From Leguminivora glycinivorella (lineage: Eukaryota > Arthropoda > Insecta > Lepidoptera > Tortricidae), in contig NC_062992.1 of assembly GCF_023078275.1 (NCBI RefSeq), forward strand, positions 9,871,706-9,935,705: a stretch of 64,000 nucleotides of DNA. The letters are read 5' to 3'. The position numbers were made by a program, and so were the translations under genes. The stretch's first letter is position 1; every line of letters begins with the position of its first letter. Below, piece after piece: positions 9,814-24,800 of this stretch. The notes below the pieces were generated by a model. That model was given only the letters and a program-made list of their open reading frames with translations. It ran no database searches and was not told where the DNA came from.

Positions 9814-12800
9814 ATGGAAGTGGCCGGGTTTCCAGGCTTTATAAAAACTATCAATGACGGTGAAGAAGTGGAGGATTTCTCGGAGGAATCCGATGTGGAA
9901 ATAGAGGTAACATGCCGTGTTATTTATTTATTTTTCTTTAATTTTATACATGTTATATAGCTCGAAATGGCTGACTATTCTTCTTTCGTTTCTAGTATCA
10001 ACCTTCTAAGCAAAAAGTAAAGAAGAAAGCCGATTTCAATCCGAAGTTTCAATTTGTTTCTTCTGTAGAGGAATATAACAAGGTATGGTATCATTACTTA
10101 CACTTTAAAGACAATAAAGCCATAAGGACTACATGAACTACATTACAATGTGAGTAAGATGTGTCTTACACAGATATCTTATATGCATTGAATGTTTGCA
10201 GAACACTTGGGACGACTTACAAAAGTATGTGCGCAGAAATGTAAAGCGTACAATTGATGAGAAGATAGAGAGGCGGCGAGCGCAGGCCAAGGTGACAGGG
10301 TCAGCAGGAGACATTGACACCGATGAGGAGGACAAAGGTTTTTATTTTGAAAGAATTTGTTGAACAATTTTTTTTAAACAACCAATTCTTTACAAAACTA
10401 GGTCACATGTAGAAGGTAGAAGTGGCAAAATTTAATAATATCAATGAAAATTATATACGTATATGGTAATTGATATTTATAATTGTTTATGTCTGAGCAT
10501 GATTAAACATCTCAAGGTGCATTATCATTTAGTAAAATCGCAAAATTATCTACTTACTCACTACTGTGTCAAATCCAGATCGCACAAAACCGTGACGAGT
10601 GGCGCATGTTGAAGGGGGTCTACACCCGAAGGGTAGAATCAGGTTAAAGAGAGAGAGAGAGAGAGAGAGAGACTGTGTCAAAATAAGCCATACTAGATCT
10701 TGGCTCTCCTCTGACACAAGATACCATCATGCTTGTTTGTCGAAAGTTGTTACAATAGCACCAAGTTTAAGAAAACAATGCAATTAAGAGTAATGTTTGA
10801 CCTCCTTGATTTGTGTTGTACAGTACAACATAAAGCAAGGAGAACAAAATGTACTGTAGCCTAACAGAGGCACATCACAACTCAAAAAGCACCATTTTTT
10901 TGTGTAGTTGCATTTTAACATTTATGTGTATTATTGTGTATGTTTTCAGATAGTGATGTAGATGAACTAGAAATATCGGATGATGAACTCAAGAAGGATG
11001 AAATCAAAACCAAGGAAAAGAAACTTACTAAGAAGCAGAAATTAAAACAGGTATTTACCTTTTTCATTCATGGTAAAAAAACCATATGTACAGTCAACCA
11101 ATTGGAACCCTAGGCTACTCTACAACCATGTCAAAATAACAATCACTAAAAGATTTCTTACAATCTGAATTATAACGTCACTTTGACATAGTCTTACTGT
11201 AGCCTGGGGTTCCAATTGGTTGACTGTACTGAGAAAATTTTCTAAGAATTCAAACTTCCTTTTGTCATATTTGTGTATCCATGGCTGAATACAATAATAA
11301 TTCATATTTTCAAAGTGATATAATTTCATTTTTTTCTACTTTAAATCTGTGTGGATACTCATCTTAAACAAAGTTACACTCTAGCCTATGATCTGTCGTT
11401 TTTGCACTATCATACTACACTATAATATGTAATTGTAAGTAGTATGTATGTATATGTATGTGTAGGTATTATATGTATTATGTAGGTATATGCTTTTTAG
11501 CTAGAATTAATTACTTTTAATTTAGTTTTTTTGCACCTCCTAATTAGTTAAAGTTATGATCGAATACCATTTTTCCACTACCCAAAGGTTGCCTGGAAGA
11601 GATCGCTCTTTAGCGATAAGGCCGCCTGTTGTTTACCTCTGTAATAAAATTTATTGTAATGTGAGTGTTCCTATGTACATTTCTGAGGTTGTGCAATAAA
11701 GTGGATTTGTATTGTATTGTATTGTATCATCTAATCTATTCTTACCAGGACCTCAAAGATGATGGTGAAGGAGCTCAAATTGAATATGACTCTGATTTCT
11801 TCGAAGAACCACCACCATATGATGAACAGGCATCTTTCTACATGATGAACCTGTCTCGACCGTTGCTGAAGGCTATTGGAACACTTAACTATGTGCATCC
11901 TACACCCATACAGGCAGCTACCATACCTGTAGCTTTACTAGGTAAGAGGTCTATCATATGATGAGCAGGCATTATATATGATTAACCTGTCTCGGCTGCT
12001 GCTAAAGGCTATTGGAACACTTATGTGCATCCTACACTCATACAGGCAGCTACCATACCTGTAGCTTTACTAGGTAAGAGGTCTATCATATGATGAGCAG
12101 GCATTCTATATGATGAACCTATCTCGGCCGTTGCTGAAGGCTATTGGAACACTTAACTATGTGCATCCTACACCCATACAGGCAGCTACCATACCTGTAG
12201 CTTTACTAGGTAAGAGGTCTATCATATGATGAGCAGGCATTCTATATGATGAACCTGTCTCGGCCGTTGCTGAAGGCTATTGGAACACTTAACTATGTGC
12301 ATCCTACACCCATACAGGCAGCTACCATACCTGTAGCTTTACTAGGTAAGAGGTCTATCATATGATGATCAGGCATTCTATATGATGAACCTGTCTCGGC
12401 CGTTGCTGAAGGCTATTGGAACACTTATGTGCATCCTACACTCATACAGGCAGCTACCATACCTGTAGCTTTACTAGGTAAGAGGTCTATCATATGATGA
12501 GCAGGCATTCTATATGATGAACCTATCTCGGCCGTTGCTGAAGGCTATTGGAACACTTATGTGCATCCTACACCCATACAGGCAGCTACCATACCTGTAG
12601 CTTTACTAGGTAAGAGGTCTATCATATGATGAGCAGGCATTCTATATGATGAACCTATCTCGGCCGTTGCTGAAGGCTATTGGAACACTTAACTATGTGC
12701 ATCCTACACCCATACAGGCAGCTACCATACCTGTAGCTAAAGCTACAGGTAAGAGGTCTATCATATGATGAGCAGGCATTCTATATGATGAACCTATCTC

Positions 12801-15800
12801 GGCCGTTGCTGAAGGCTATTGGAACACTTAACTATGTGCATCCTACACCCATACAGGCAGCTACCATACCTGTAGCTTTAAAAGGTAAGAGGTCTATCAT
12901 ATGATGAGCAGGCATTCTATATGATGAACCTGTCTCGGCCGTTGCTGAAGGCTATTGGAACACTTAACTATGTGCATCCTACACCCATACAGGCAGCTAC
13001 CATACCTGTAGCTTTACTAGGTAAGAGGTCTATCATATGATGAGCAGGCATTCTATATGATGAACCTATCTCGGCCGTTGCTGAAGGCTATTGGAACACT
13101 TATGTGCATCCTACGCCCATACAGGCAGCTACCATACCTGTAGCTTTACTAGGTAAGAGGTCTATCATATGATGAGCAGGCATTCTATATGATGAACCTG
13201 TCTCGGCCGTTGCTGAAGGCTATTGGAACACTTAACTATGTGCATCCTACACCCATACAGGCAGCTACCATACCTGTAGCTTTACTAGGTAAGAGGTCTA
13301 TCATATGATGAGCAGGCATTCTATATGATGAACCTGTCTCGGCTGCTGCTGAAGGCTATTGGAACACTTATGTGCATCCTACGCCCATACAGGCAGCTAC
13401 CATACCTGTAGCTTTACTAGGTAAGAGGTCTATCATATGATGAGCAGGCATTCTATATGATGAACCTGTCTCGGCTGCTGCTGAAGGCTATTGGAACACT
13501 TAACTATGTGCATCCTACACCCATACAGGCTGCTACCATACCAGTGGCATTACTAGGTAACAATTTATTTATCTACTAAATTGTGTCTGCAGAATATGCA
13601 TTTATATTACCTACTACTGAAGCAAAACTGTGTGTATGCACCTAATAAAAATGCTGAAATTATTAGTTTCAAACCTTACCATGTTAGCACATTTAAATAC
13701 ACATACAGTTTTAGTTAATACAGGTAATTTTATAGGTATAACATTGAAGAAGTGATTTTTTGGGAGACATCTAATCACATGACTGTAAAGTTGCAATATT
13801 ACTAGATAAATCCCTCTTTTCAATATTCACCCTATGATTTCTTTTTCCCAGCAGTATGCCACGGTTAATGGAAGCCTGTGGTTCGCTTTGAACTATTATT
13901 GACATGTGTTATCAATGTTCTTCTTCTCTTTTAGGCAAAGACATCTGCGCTTGCGCAGCCACAGGCACAGGAAAAACGGCTGCGTACATGCTGCCCATAT
14001 TGGAGCGTCTTCTATACAAGACAGTCGGCGGCCGGGTCACTAGAGTGCTAGTCCTTGTGCCCACCAGAGAGTTGGGAGCTCAGGTAACTAACATATAATA
14101 TTATAGGTCTAACATTAATTATAGAGGACACTAAAAGGTGGACAGCACATACTGGAGCGTCTTCTGTACAAGACAGTCGGCGGCCGGGTCACTAGAGTGC
14201 TGGTACTTGTGCTTACCAGAGAGTTGGGAGCTCAGGTAACTTTATAGGTCTTAACATTCATTATAGAGGACACTAAAGGGTGGACACTTGGACAGCATAC
14301 ACTAAAGTGTCTTCTATATAAGACAGCCGGCGGCCGGGTCACTAGAGTGAGTAGAGTGCTAGTCTTTGTGCCCACCAGAGAGTTGGGCGCTCAGGTAACT
14401 ATAACATAATATTATAGGTCTAACATTAATAATAGACGACACTAAAGGGTGGACAGCACTTACTGGAGCGTCTTCTGTACAAGACAGTCGGCGGCCGGGT
14501 CACTAGAGTGCTAGTCCTTGTGCCCACCAGAGAGTTGGGCGCTCAGGTAACTATAACATATAATATTATAGGTCTAACATTAATAATAGACGACACTAAA
14601 GGGTGGACAGCACTTACTGGAGCGTCTTCTGTACAAGACAATCGGCGGCCGGGTCACTAAAGTGCTGGTGCTTGTGCCTACCAGAGAATTGGGAGCGCAG
14701 ATAACCCTCCTGGGTCCTGGTGCCCTCGTACGAGTACATAAGGTTTGAACTTTTACAGGAATAAAAGAAAGTTCTAAATTCAAAAGCACAAAAAGTTGCC
14801 AGGGATCCACGAGGCTAACTTATGATCAATACGAATAAGCGTGTCATAAGGGAAAGTGTGTCTGGGTTTCACATTTGGCCTGTTTTTCGAGAGTTCATAC
14901 GTTTACAACTAAATTAGAGAACTCAACACGTTTAGTTGAATTAATCGTGTTGGGTTCTGCTCTAGATTCGAGCGAGATGACTCTTTCCAAAACTTACAAG
15001 TCTTCTATTTTTTTTTGTCTGAGCAACACCATTAAACTTTTTTCCATCTTCCAGGTACATACAGTGACCCGCCAGCTCTCGCAATTCACCACCGTGACAG
15101 TAGGCTTGTCTGTCGGAGGCCTCGACGTGAAGTACCAAGAGAGCGTGTTGCGAAGGAACCCCGACGTCGTCATAGCAACGCCGGGCCGGCTTATAGACCA
15201 TATTAGGAACACACCTTCCTTCAGTTTGCACTCTATTGAAGTTTTAGTACTGGATGAGGCTGACAGGTATGTATTATAGATATATAGGAATAAGTGCCAT
15301 AAAGGAACCCTGACGTTGTCATAGCAACGCCGGGACGGCTCATAGACCATTTGCTACTACTGGATGAAACTGACAGGTATGCTCATACATATACATTATT
15401 AGCAGAGATCGGATTTTTGTGCGTCATCCCATACTAAAAGTCATTAAAATGACGTAAGTCACTAAGAATGCCGCAAATCCGTCCGATCTCTGATTATTAG
15501 AGAGCGGATTTGAGGTAGCGATTTAAATATTAATGAGGATATGACTCGCGTAATTTAAAATGTAGCGGAACATAAAAGTAAAACCATTTTAGGGTGCTTT
15601 TGTGAATATTGGGCAAAAATTAATTTAAAAAATGTTTGTAAATTTTTTAAACACCTTATTTATTTTAGTTCTTCTTTTTTAATATTTCTTGTGCTCATTG
15701 CACAGTAAAAACTTCTATTTCGACTCAAATAATAGAAAAATTAAAATAATTCGCTTTGTTTACAAATACAAACTCCTTTATTTAGAATAAAATACTTTTC

Positions 15801-18800
15801 TTTAAATATAGTACAAGCAAAAATAACATTAATTTAATTCAGCGGTATGCGGTGTGCGTTGTAATAATAATAGATTGTAAGACCTTATAATTCCAATTAA
15901 TGAAATCCGCTCTCTAAACATTATACAGGACGTATTTTGATAGCGGGTTATTGAGGGCAGCTATCAGATCCCTTGCTGCTACGCGAAAACGGTCTTAGAA
16001 GGCCTTCCCTTGATTTCAGTTGAAGGTTAACTTTACCGTTAAATTATTATACAGGTGCGAGAAAAACGTAATTTTTAACCCTTTACTGCAAAAGTCATTT
16101 ATGATATTAAAGTTTAAATTTTTTTTTTTTTATTCCAATCTATCTGATTCCTATTCAGTGTCGAAAGCTTCTTTCGTTTTTCTCACATGCCATTCACATT
16201 GTCAGGAATGGAACCAACGAGCGGTTCCATTCCTACCCAGTACCCAGTATCAATAGTTTACGGATAATCTTACGACATTACACTGAAAATCCGCTCTAAG
16301 CGCTTAAAATGTAAAAAAAAAGAAACAATATTTCACGTTTCAATGTGTTGAAACTTTTGGCTACAAAACCTTCTTCCTTCCAGGATGCTGGACGAATACT
16401 TTGCTGAGCAAATGAAGGAAATCATCCGGCAATGCTCGCCAAAGCGGCAGACTATGCTGTTCTCAGCCACCATGAGTGAGGAGGTCAAGGACTTAGCTGC
16501 TGTGTCTCTGCAGAAGCCTGTCAAACTGTTCCTGGACTCTAATAAGGCTGTGGCCTTCAATCTACGTCAGGAATTCGTCAGGTAAGCAAAAAAACAAAAA
16601 CCTTCATTGTAGTCCAAAGAGGATCGAGTATTAAAGAGAGTTACTGTCAAATAAAATGTGTAATCACAGTGCATAGACTGCCATCTCTCGACACAGGCTT
16701 AAAACTTTTGAACCTCAGTTTTGACAATTTGGCCCATATTCTTAGTTTGATATATTTTAAAATGTCAAATATTAATATTAGCGCCATCTAGCCGAGCGTA
16801 CCCCAAGGGTATATCGCCATCTAGCTCACCGTACCTTTTTTGTATGGTTTTGGGGTACGTTTTTTTCTTTATCTGTCTATACGAAGTTATACCGGGTGGG
16901 GCCTGTAACAAAAGCAAAAAATTAAACTGTAGGCTGTACTCCTTAAACTGACCAACATTTCTTCAGCGACTTTAAAAAATAACTTGTATTTTGTTATTTA
17001 TCGCCCTTGAAAGTTTTTTCTAAGAGGTAATGTACTGCGAATTCTGTTAAGTCCAAAGTGTGACTGACAACGTCAATAACAACAATAATGGCGTCCATTG
17101 AAGCTAATATTTATTTTGTATGAAAAATTAGAAAATTAAAGACTTCATAATTTTTAAAAGTCGCTGAAGAAATGTTGGTCAGTTTAAGGAGTACAGCCTA
17201 CTGTTAAATTTTTTGCTTTTGTTACAGGCCCCACCCGGTATAGGTCTTTGCTGTAGTCTAAATAGGAACAGAAGTCAGTTATAAACGCTAGATGGCGCTG
17301 TCAGGTCCCGGGGATAGAAAATGACAATTCTTGGGCAATAGGCTACTTGACCCTTTTTTAAAGTCTATCTTATATTATTAATCCAATTAACCGAAAAAAA
17401 TACTACCATATTTTATTACGACTTAAAAACCGCAAAAAAAAAAATATAAAGTACACTTTCACTTAATCAGGCAAAAACAACATTAGCCATGTTAATCTAT
17501 AGGTTGTCTGTGCGTGACGTAAATCGAATTGAACAAAAAAATTCTGACATTTAAGTACGAGGCATAAAGTTCATCGTGTCAGTGATTGACTCATCATGAA
17601 GTTAAGTTAGGTTCTATGAAGTCACTACATGTCTGACAGCGTTTTCGGTGGCCAAAGTAAAAAGATTTATTACACGCATGTTTAATCGAAAATACGTAGC
17701 CACCATACACTTTTAATACCCAAAATCTATAGACATTGGTTTCTTATGTCAAATACATACATACATACATACAATCACGCCTGTATCCCATAAAGGGGTA
17801 GGCAGAGCACATGAAACTCACCACCCCCTTTCTTCCCGTGGGTGTCGTAGAAGGCGACTATGGTATATGGGTTAAATTGTGATGTAGGCGAGAGGCTGGC
17901 AACCTGTCACTGCAATGAGTTTCGTTTTCTTTTAACCCCTTATTTGCCAAGAGTGGCCCTGAGGCTTTAGTAGTTTCATATGTCAAATACTACAGGAAAC
18001 AATCATTTCTTGTGCCAAATTCGATAAGAGTCTAGTAGCCTATTGAACGTCGTTTAACAAATACGCTGTTGACTTCATTTTACTAACTTTTTGACTAAAC
18101 GGTATTTCTATTGCAGGATCCGTGCAGGCAGAGAGGCGGATCGCGAAGCGTTGCTGTGTGCGCTGGTGTGTCGTACATTCCGCGACCGTGCGGTAGTGTT
18201 TGTGCAGACGAAGAAACAAGCTCATAGGCTACATGTTGCGCTCGGCTTGCTTGGCGTCAAGGTATGATTACATACGTACACACATACCAAAGAGGATCGA
18301 GTATTAAAGAGAGTTACTGTAGTAAAATGTGTAATCACAGTGCATAGACTGCCATCTCTTGACACAGGCTTAAAACTTTTGAACCTCAGTTTTGACAATT
18401 TGGTCCATATTCTTAGCTCAATATGTGTTAAAATGTCAAATATTAATATTAGGGCCATCTAGCTGAGCGTACCCCAAAGGTGTAATGCCATCTAGGCCAC
18501 TGTAGCTTTTTCTGTATGGCACTGAGGTACGTTTTTTTTCTTAGGCTTTATCTGTCTATACGGAGTTATATATGTCTTTGACACATACATATGTCATATC
18601 ACACGAATATTATACATGCATACGTGAAGTGTTGCTGTGTGCGCTGGAGTGTCGTATTTTCCGCGATCGTGCTGTCACACACATACATGTGTCATATCAC
18701 TCGAATATACAATATTCCCAATATTTCCCAATATTTTGCGTAGGCACTAGTTTTACAAAAGCGACTGCCGTCTGACCTACCAACCCGAAGGGTAACTTGG

Positions 18801-21800
18801 GCTTATTGGGATTAGTCCGGTTTCCTCACGATGTTTTTCCTTCACTGAAAAGCGACTGGCAAATATCAAATGGCCTTTCGCACATAAACTTTCCGCGATC
18901 GTGCTGTGGTGTTTGTACAGACAAAGAAACAAGCTCATAGGCTACATGTTGCGCTTGGCTTGCTTGGCGTCAAGGTAAGATAACATTCACGCATACATAC
19001 CCACGTTTAAAAGTAAATAACCTAACCACAAAATAAAAAAATTGAAAAAAACCACCGACCGTGACATAATTGACCGATTTTCATAAAACTTGTCTAAGAA
19101 CACTCCCGACTAACTCAGCTTTCGGACAAAAAAAAACTAAATCTAAATCGGTTCATCCGTTAGGGAGCTACGATGCCACAGACAGACACACCCCGACAAA
19201 CACCCCGTCGTTTTTGCATCGGGGGTTAAAAAATACTGTCTAGTGTCCAGTCTCATATTTACATTTTAGAATAGAATAGTACATTACGATACAAGTGCGT
19301 AAAAAAGGAAGTTCGAAACGAGTGGCGATAAATTAAAACACGACCGAAGGGAGTGTTTTAAATCGACACGAGTTACGAATTTCCTTTTTGCACGTGTATC
19401 GTACGACGTTTTTCAGTACAGATGGACCTCCGAAGTTTCGACCTGGCATATAATGAACCACTTCTCGCACTAGTGCGTAAAAAAAACACCATCTGTACAC
19501 ATAATTACAAGACAGAAGGGAATGAAGTGCCACGAAATGGCCTCATCTCTTGAGTACAGATGGTGATGATGATGGCTTTTTGCCCGCATTATTTAGTGCG
19601 AAGTTGTTAATATTTTGTCAGGTCGAAACTTCAGAGGGCCATCTGTAATGAAAAACGTCGTACGATACACGTGTGAAAAGGAAATTCGTAACTCGTGTCG
19701 ATTTAAACACTCCTTTCGGTCGTGTTTTAATTTATCGTCACTCGTTTCACTTAGTACGATTTCCTAGCTCTAAAAAATATACTGTAAACGAAGAAATGAT
19801 CTCGAAACGCTGATAAAAAAACTAGTTTTCTATATAAGATTTTGCATGCCTGCATGATTTGAAAGATTATGCTCATTTTGTTTACAGTTCTATACTCATA
19901 CTCATTTATTTATAATATTGTTACATATTACACGTCACAATTGATTTAGGTACATAATTATTATATGGTATATTAAAATTAGCATTAGGATTAGGTGCAG
20001 GCAGACCAAAAAGGGGACGACCTGGACGCATTCTACCCAAAATGGTGGGAAAATGCCAACAACAGGGTCGAGTGGAGAAAGCGAGGGGAGGCCTTTGCCC
20101 AGCAGTGGGACACAAAAGAGGCTAATTAAAAAAAAATATTAAAATTAAAATTATTATATTAGTATTCGTAGTTTGAAATGTCGAAATATGCTAATACATT
20201 TTTAAATTACATTAAGGACCATTGAGCATAATATAATATTAGAATAAAAAATATATGTTTATTACATCCTTAAAATTAATTTTCCTTTCAGGTAGCCGAA
20301 CTTCACGGAGCTCTCAACCAGCCTCAACGTCTCGACTCCCTGAAACGGTTCAAAGACGAACTAGTCGACGTATTAGTGGCTACCGACGTAGCAGCGAGAG
20401 GGTTAGATATACCTGGAGTGAAGACAGTACTCAACTTTACCCTGCCGGCGACTTTAGAACATTATATACACAGGGTAAGTTGACTAAGTACGGCGATAGG
20501 TGGCGGTGTACCGGTAGGAGCGCTTTCTACATCGCGCTATCGTTTGGTCATCGTAGAAGTTATAAGTAACTTTGATGAATTTTGTTATAAAATAAGGTTG
20601 GTAAGAAAGTAATGAGCGATCGATTGAATTCCACATAAAATTTTTGAGAGAGTTCTAGAATCTTCTATGGTCGAAAGTATATAAAGGGCGAGTCGCACAG
20701 TTTCTCGTCAGTCATTCACTAGCTGTCGCCGAGCTAATATAAGGAAGAAAATGGACGAATTAAAAGTGCATGTAAGGCATTGCTTACTATATGAATTTCA
20801 GTCTGGCCATTCAGCCGCCGAAGCAGTGCGTAATATATGTCAGCGTGTTGCTCCTGAAGTTGTGTCTGAGGCCACGGCGAAACGATGGTTCCAGCGGTTT
20901 CGTAGTGGCGACTTTTCATTATCAGATCAACCTAAGTCTGGTCGACCGGTGAAGATTGATGTAGCCAAATTAAAAACCTTAATTGAAGGAGATCCGAGGC
21001 TAACGAGTCGTACTCTTGCTACCGAGTTAGGCTGCTCTCATGTCACCATAGAAACACATTTACACAAGTTGGGAAAAATCTACAAATACAGTGTTTGGAT
21101 ACCGCACGAACTTGATAGACATCAACTAAACCGCCGTGCCGATATCTGCATACAACTTCTGTCTTTTCGCCGCACATTCAACTGGTTGGACCATCTTATC
21201 ACTGGAGATGAAAAATGGGTCTTATATATAAATCACACACGCAAACGTCAGTGGCTAGCTCCAAACGAAAAAGGAATAGAGGCACCAAAAACAGAGCCTC
21301 ACCAGAAAAAAGTTATGCTGTCCGTTTGGTGGGATATTCATGGTATTATTCACTGGGAACTCCTACCAAGTGGAATGACTGTTACCGCATCAGTATACTG
21401 TAATCAGCTTGAAAATTTAAACCAAAAAATCTGCCAGAATCGTTCACAGCATGCTAAAGTTTTTTTCTTACACGACAATGCTCGCCCACACATTGCAAAA
21501 GTGACTCGGCTAAAGCTATTGGAGCTAGGTTGGAAAGTGATACCTTATCCACCGTACTCTCCAGACTTGGCACCTACGGATTACGCATTGTTCAGATCGC
21601 TAAGCAATGCCTTGAATGAAAAAAAGTTCGATGATCAAGCCCATCTACGATAGTACATAGCTGAGTTTTTTGAATCTAAACCTAAGAACTTCTTCGCCGA
21701 TGCTATTCATTCTTTACCAGAACGATGGAGACAAGTAGTAGATAACGAAGGCCGTTATATTTTTGATAAATGATTAAAATAATAAATTAAATAAAAATTA

Positions 21801-24800
21801 CAATATTGGTTATGATCCGCTCATTACTTTCTTACCAACCCAATAATTAAGTATAAGTAGTTGTACGGACATTTGCAGCGAGAGGGTTAGACATACGAAC
21901 TGACGATAGCACTGAACTTTGCGCTGCCAGCGACTTTAAATCACTATACTGAGTGTCCCACCAACGCCAAAATGGAAAAGTGGTGAAAATGTCATGATTT
22001 TCGAGATATCACGCAATGAATAAAAACCGGCCAAGAGCGTGTCGAGCCACGCTCAGTGTAGGGTTCCGTAGTTTTCCGTATTTTCTCAAAAACTACTGAA
22101 CCTATCAAGTTCAAAACAATTTTCCTAGAAAGTCTTTATAAAGTTCTACTTTTGTGGTTTTTTTCATATTTTTTAAACATAGGGTTCAAAAGTTAGAGGG
22201 GGGGGACGCACTTTTTTTTCCTTTAGGAGCGATTATTTCCGAAAATATTAATATTATCAAAAAACGATCTAAGTAAACCCTTTCAAATTAAAACATGAAA
22301 CTTGAAACAAAAAAAAAAAAAAAAGTAAACCCTTATTTATTTTTAAATACCTATCCAACAATATATCACTTTACATGTAGGGGGAGTACCCTAATAAAAC
22401 ATTTTTTTCCATTTTTTATTTTTGCACTTTGTTGGCGTGATTGATATACATATTGGTACCAAGTTTCAGCTTTCTAGTGCTAACGGTTACTGAGATTATC
22501 CGCGGACGGACGGACGGACAGACAGACATGGCGAAACTATAAGGGTTCCTAGTTGACTACGGAACCCTAAAAAGCCTAGACACACGTACCTATTCCCGTA
22601 TGGCACACCCGTATTGTCTAATTAAATGTATATAATTTTTCACTTCTCATGCTCGAAAAGTGCACCTTTATGTCGAGTGTAGACGACATAACATCGCATT
22701 TTATGCTCTAGAGCATAAAGTAAAATTTTCTTCTAAGTCTAAGGTAATTGATCTCAACAGCCAAATAGTTAAAACATATTGCACAATTTTTACTAAGCAA
22801 TAAAATTGTGTAGATGATAAAAGTTGTTATACTATTTTGTTTTTGCTACAATTTATTAGAATTGCGTATTTTCTGTCATTAAATTTAAAAATTAAATTGA
22901 CCCGTATTGTCTAATTAAATGTATATAATTTTTCACTTCTCATGCTCGAAAAGTGCACCTTTATGTCGTGTGTAGACGACATAACATCGCATTTTATGCT
23001 CTAGAGCATAAAGTAAAATTTTCTTCTAAGACTAAGGTTATTGATCTCAACAGCCAAACAGTTAAAACATATTGCACAATTTTTACTACTAAGCAATAAA
23101 ATTGTGTAGATGATAAAAGTTGTTATACTATTTTGTTTTTGCTACAATTTATTAGAATTCCGTATTTTCTGTCATTAAATTTAAAAAATAAATTTAAATT
23201 AAAAAGTAAATCACAAATTATTGACTCGGCAGAAAACCAAGCGTCTGAAACTCTGATCACATGCTGAAAATTAAAAAGTTAGCTGGCGGGAATTAGTTAA
23301 ATGTATTATTTTCTTTCTCTTTACGACAATTTCGTGGTGTAATATTTGACAAATTGATAATTATTTTCCTCGCAATCGAAGTGAAAAGCAGAGTGTATAA
23401 CACGAACATAAATGTGAATTTTTACCCTCGTCTACTGTTTTGGTCTTCGCTTCGCTCGGCCTGCTCGGGTAAAAATGAGCCACTTTATGCCCTTGTTGTA
23501 CAATCTACTATTATGTCACACAAACTAAATGCTTTTAAATGTGCACAGGTGGGTCGCACAGCTCGCGCGGGCCGCGCCGGAGTCTCCGTGTCCCTGGCGG
23601 GCGAGGCGGAGCGCCAGCTCGTCAAGCTCATAGTGAAGCGGGCTAAACGCCCCGTCAAGTCGCGCCAAGTACCGCCGGAAATCGTCGCCAAGTATCGGGA
23701 GAGGTTGACGAGGCTGGAGCCTGAAATCGGTAAGTGTACAAAGTCATAGTACTCCGCGTTATACGGCGATGGAAATTACGGCCGAAAATCGTCGCCAAGT
23801 AAAAAGATCGACGCGGTCAGAGACAGAAATCGGTGAGTACTCGACTACTCGTGTAGACAAGTTAACTATGCACTAAACTAAACAAACCAGTGGAGTCTCC
23901 GTATTTCTAATTGGCGAGGCGGAACCAACTCGTCAAGCTCATAGTGAAGCGAGCTAATCGACCCGTCAAGTCGCGCCAAGTACCGCCGGAAATCGTCGCC
24001 AAGTATCGGGAGAGGTTGACGAGGCTGGAGCCAGAGATCGGTAAGTGCTTCTGTAGATAAGTTAATAGCTATTTAAAGAACTAGTTGAGTATCTGCGTCT
24101 CTAGCAGGCGAGGCGGGCTCATAGTGAAACGGGCTAAACGCCCTGTCAAGTCGCGCCAAGTACCGCCGGAAATCGTCGCCAAGTATACAGAGAGGTTGAC
24201 TAGGCTGGAGCCTGAAATCGGTAAGTATACAAATTAATAGTACAACGCGCTAACCGGCCTATCAAGTGACGCCAAGTGCCACCGAAAATAGTCGCCAAGT
24301 ATAGAGATCGAAGTAGGGGGGAAGTAGGTTGACGCGTCGGCAAGTCTACAATTTCACAGTAATACTTATAGAAGCTTTTAATTTGTTTTTATTTATTTAT
24401 TTATTTTAACTTTATTGCAGAGATTAATAATTCACACAACAAGTACAAATGGCGGACTTAACGCCTTATTATCTACCAGTCAACCATTGGGCAAAACAGA
24501 GATATTTAGTTGTGTTAGGTTTTTATAGTTAAGGGTTTTATACAACTGACAATTTGAACTGCTAACGCAGAAAATTATGGGTATTTGACTAATAAGTGGA
24601 CGCTGTTCCACACTTTAATTTCATGAAATGGTATTGGTTTAGTTTAGACTCCAAAATAACCACAATCGTAAAGTATACCTAACTGACTGACATTTTCTTT
24701 TTCAGCCGCCATCTTAGACGAAGAATACGCCGAGCGCCAACTCAACAAGATGGAGAAACAGACAGCCAAGCTCGAGGGGTCCTTGAAGAAGGAGAAGCTG

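Noticed and set aside
11942..13556. A CRISPR-like array of regular repeats and spacers
   Set aside because: The whole unit, not just a short repeat, is conserved; it derives from a helicase exon in a eukaryotic genome.
11942..13556. Mutually exclusive alternative exons of DDX27
   Set aside because: The copies lack a polypyrimidine tract and acceptor, and reading through the preceding donor gives a stop; the synonymous bias is reported separately as unexplained.
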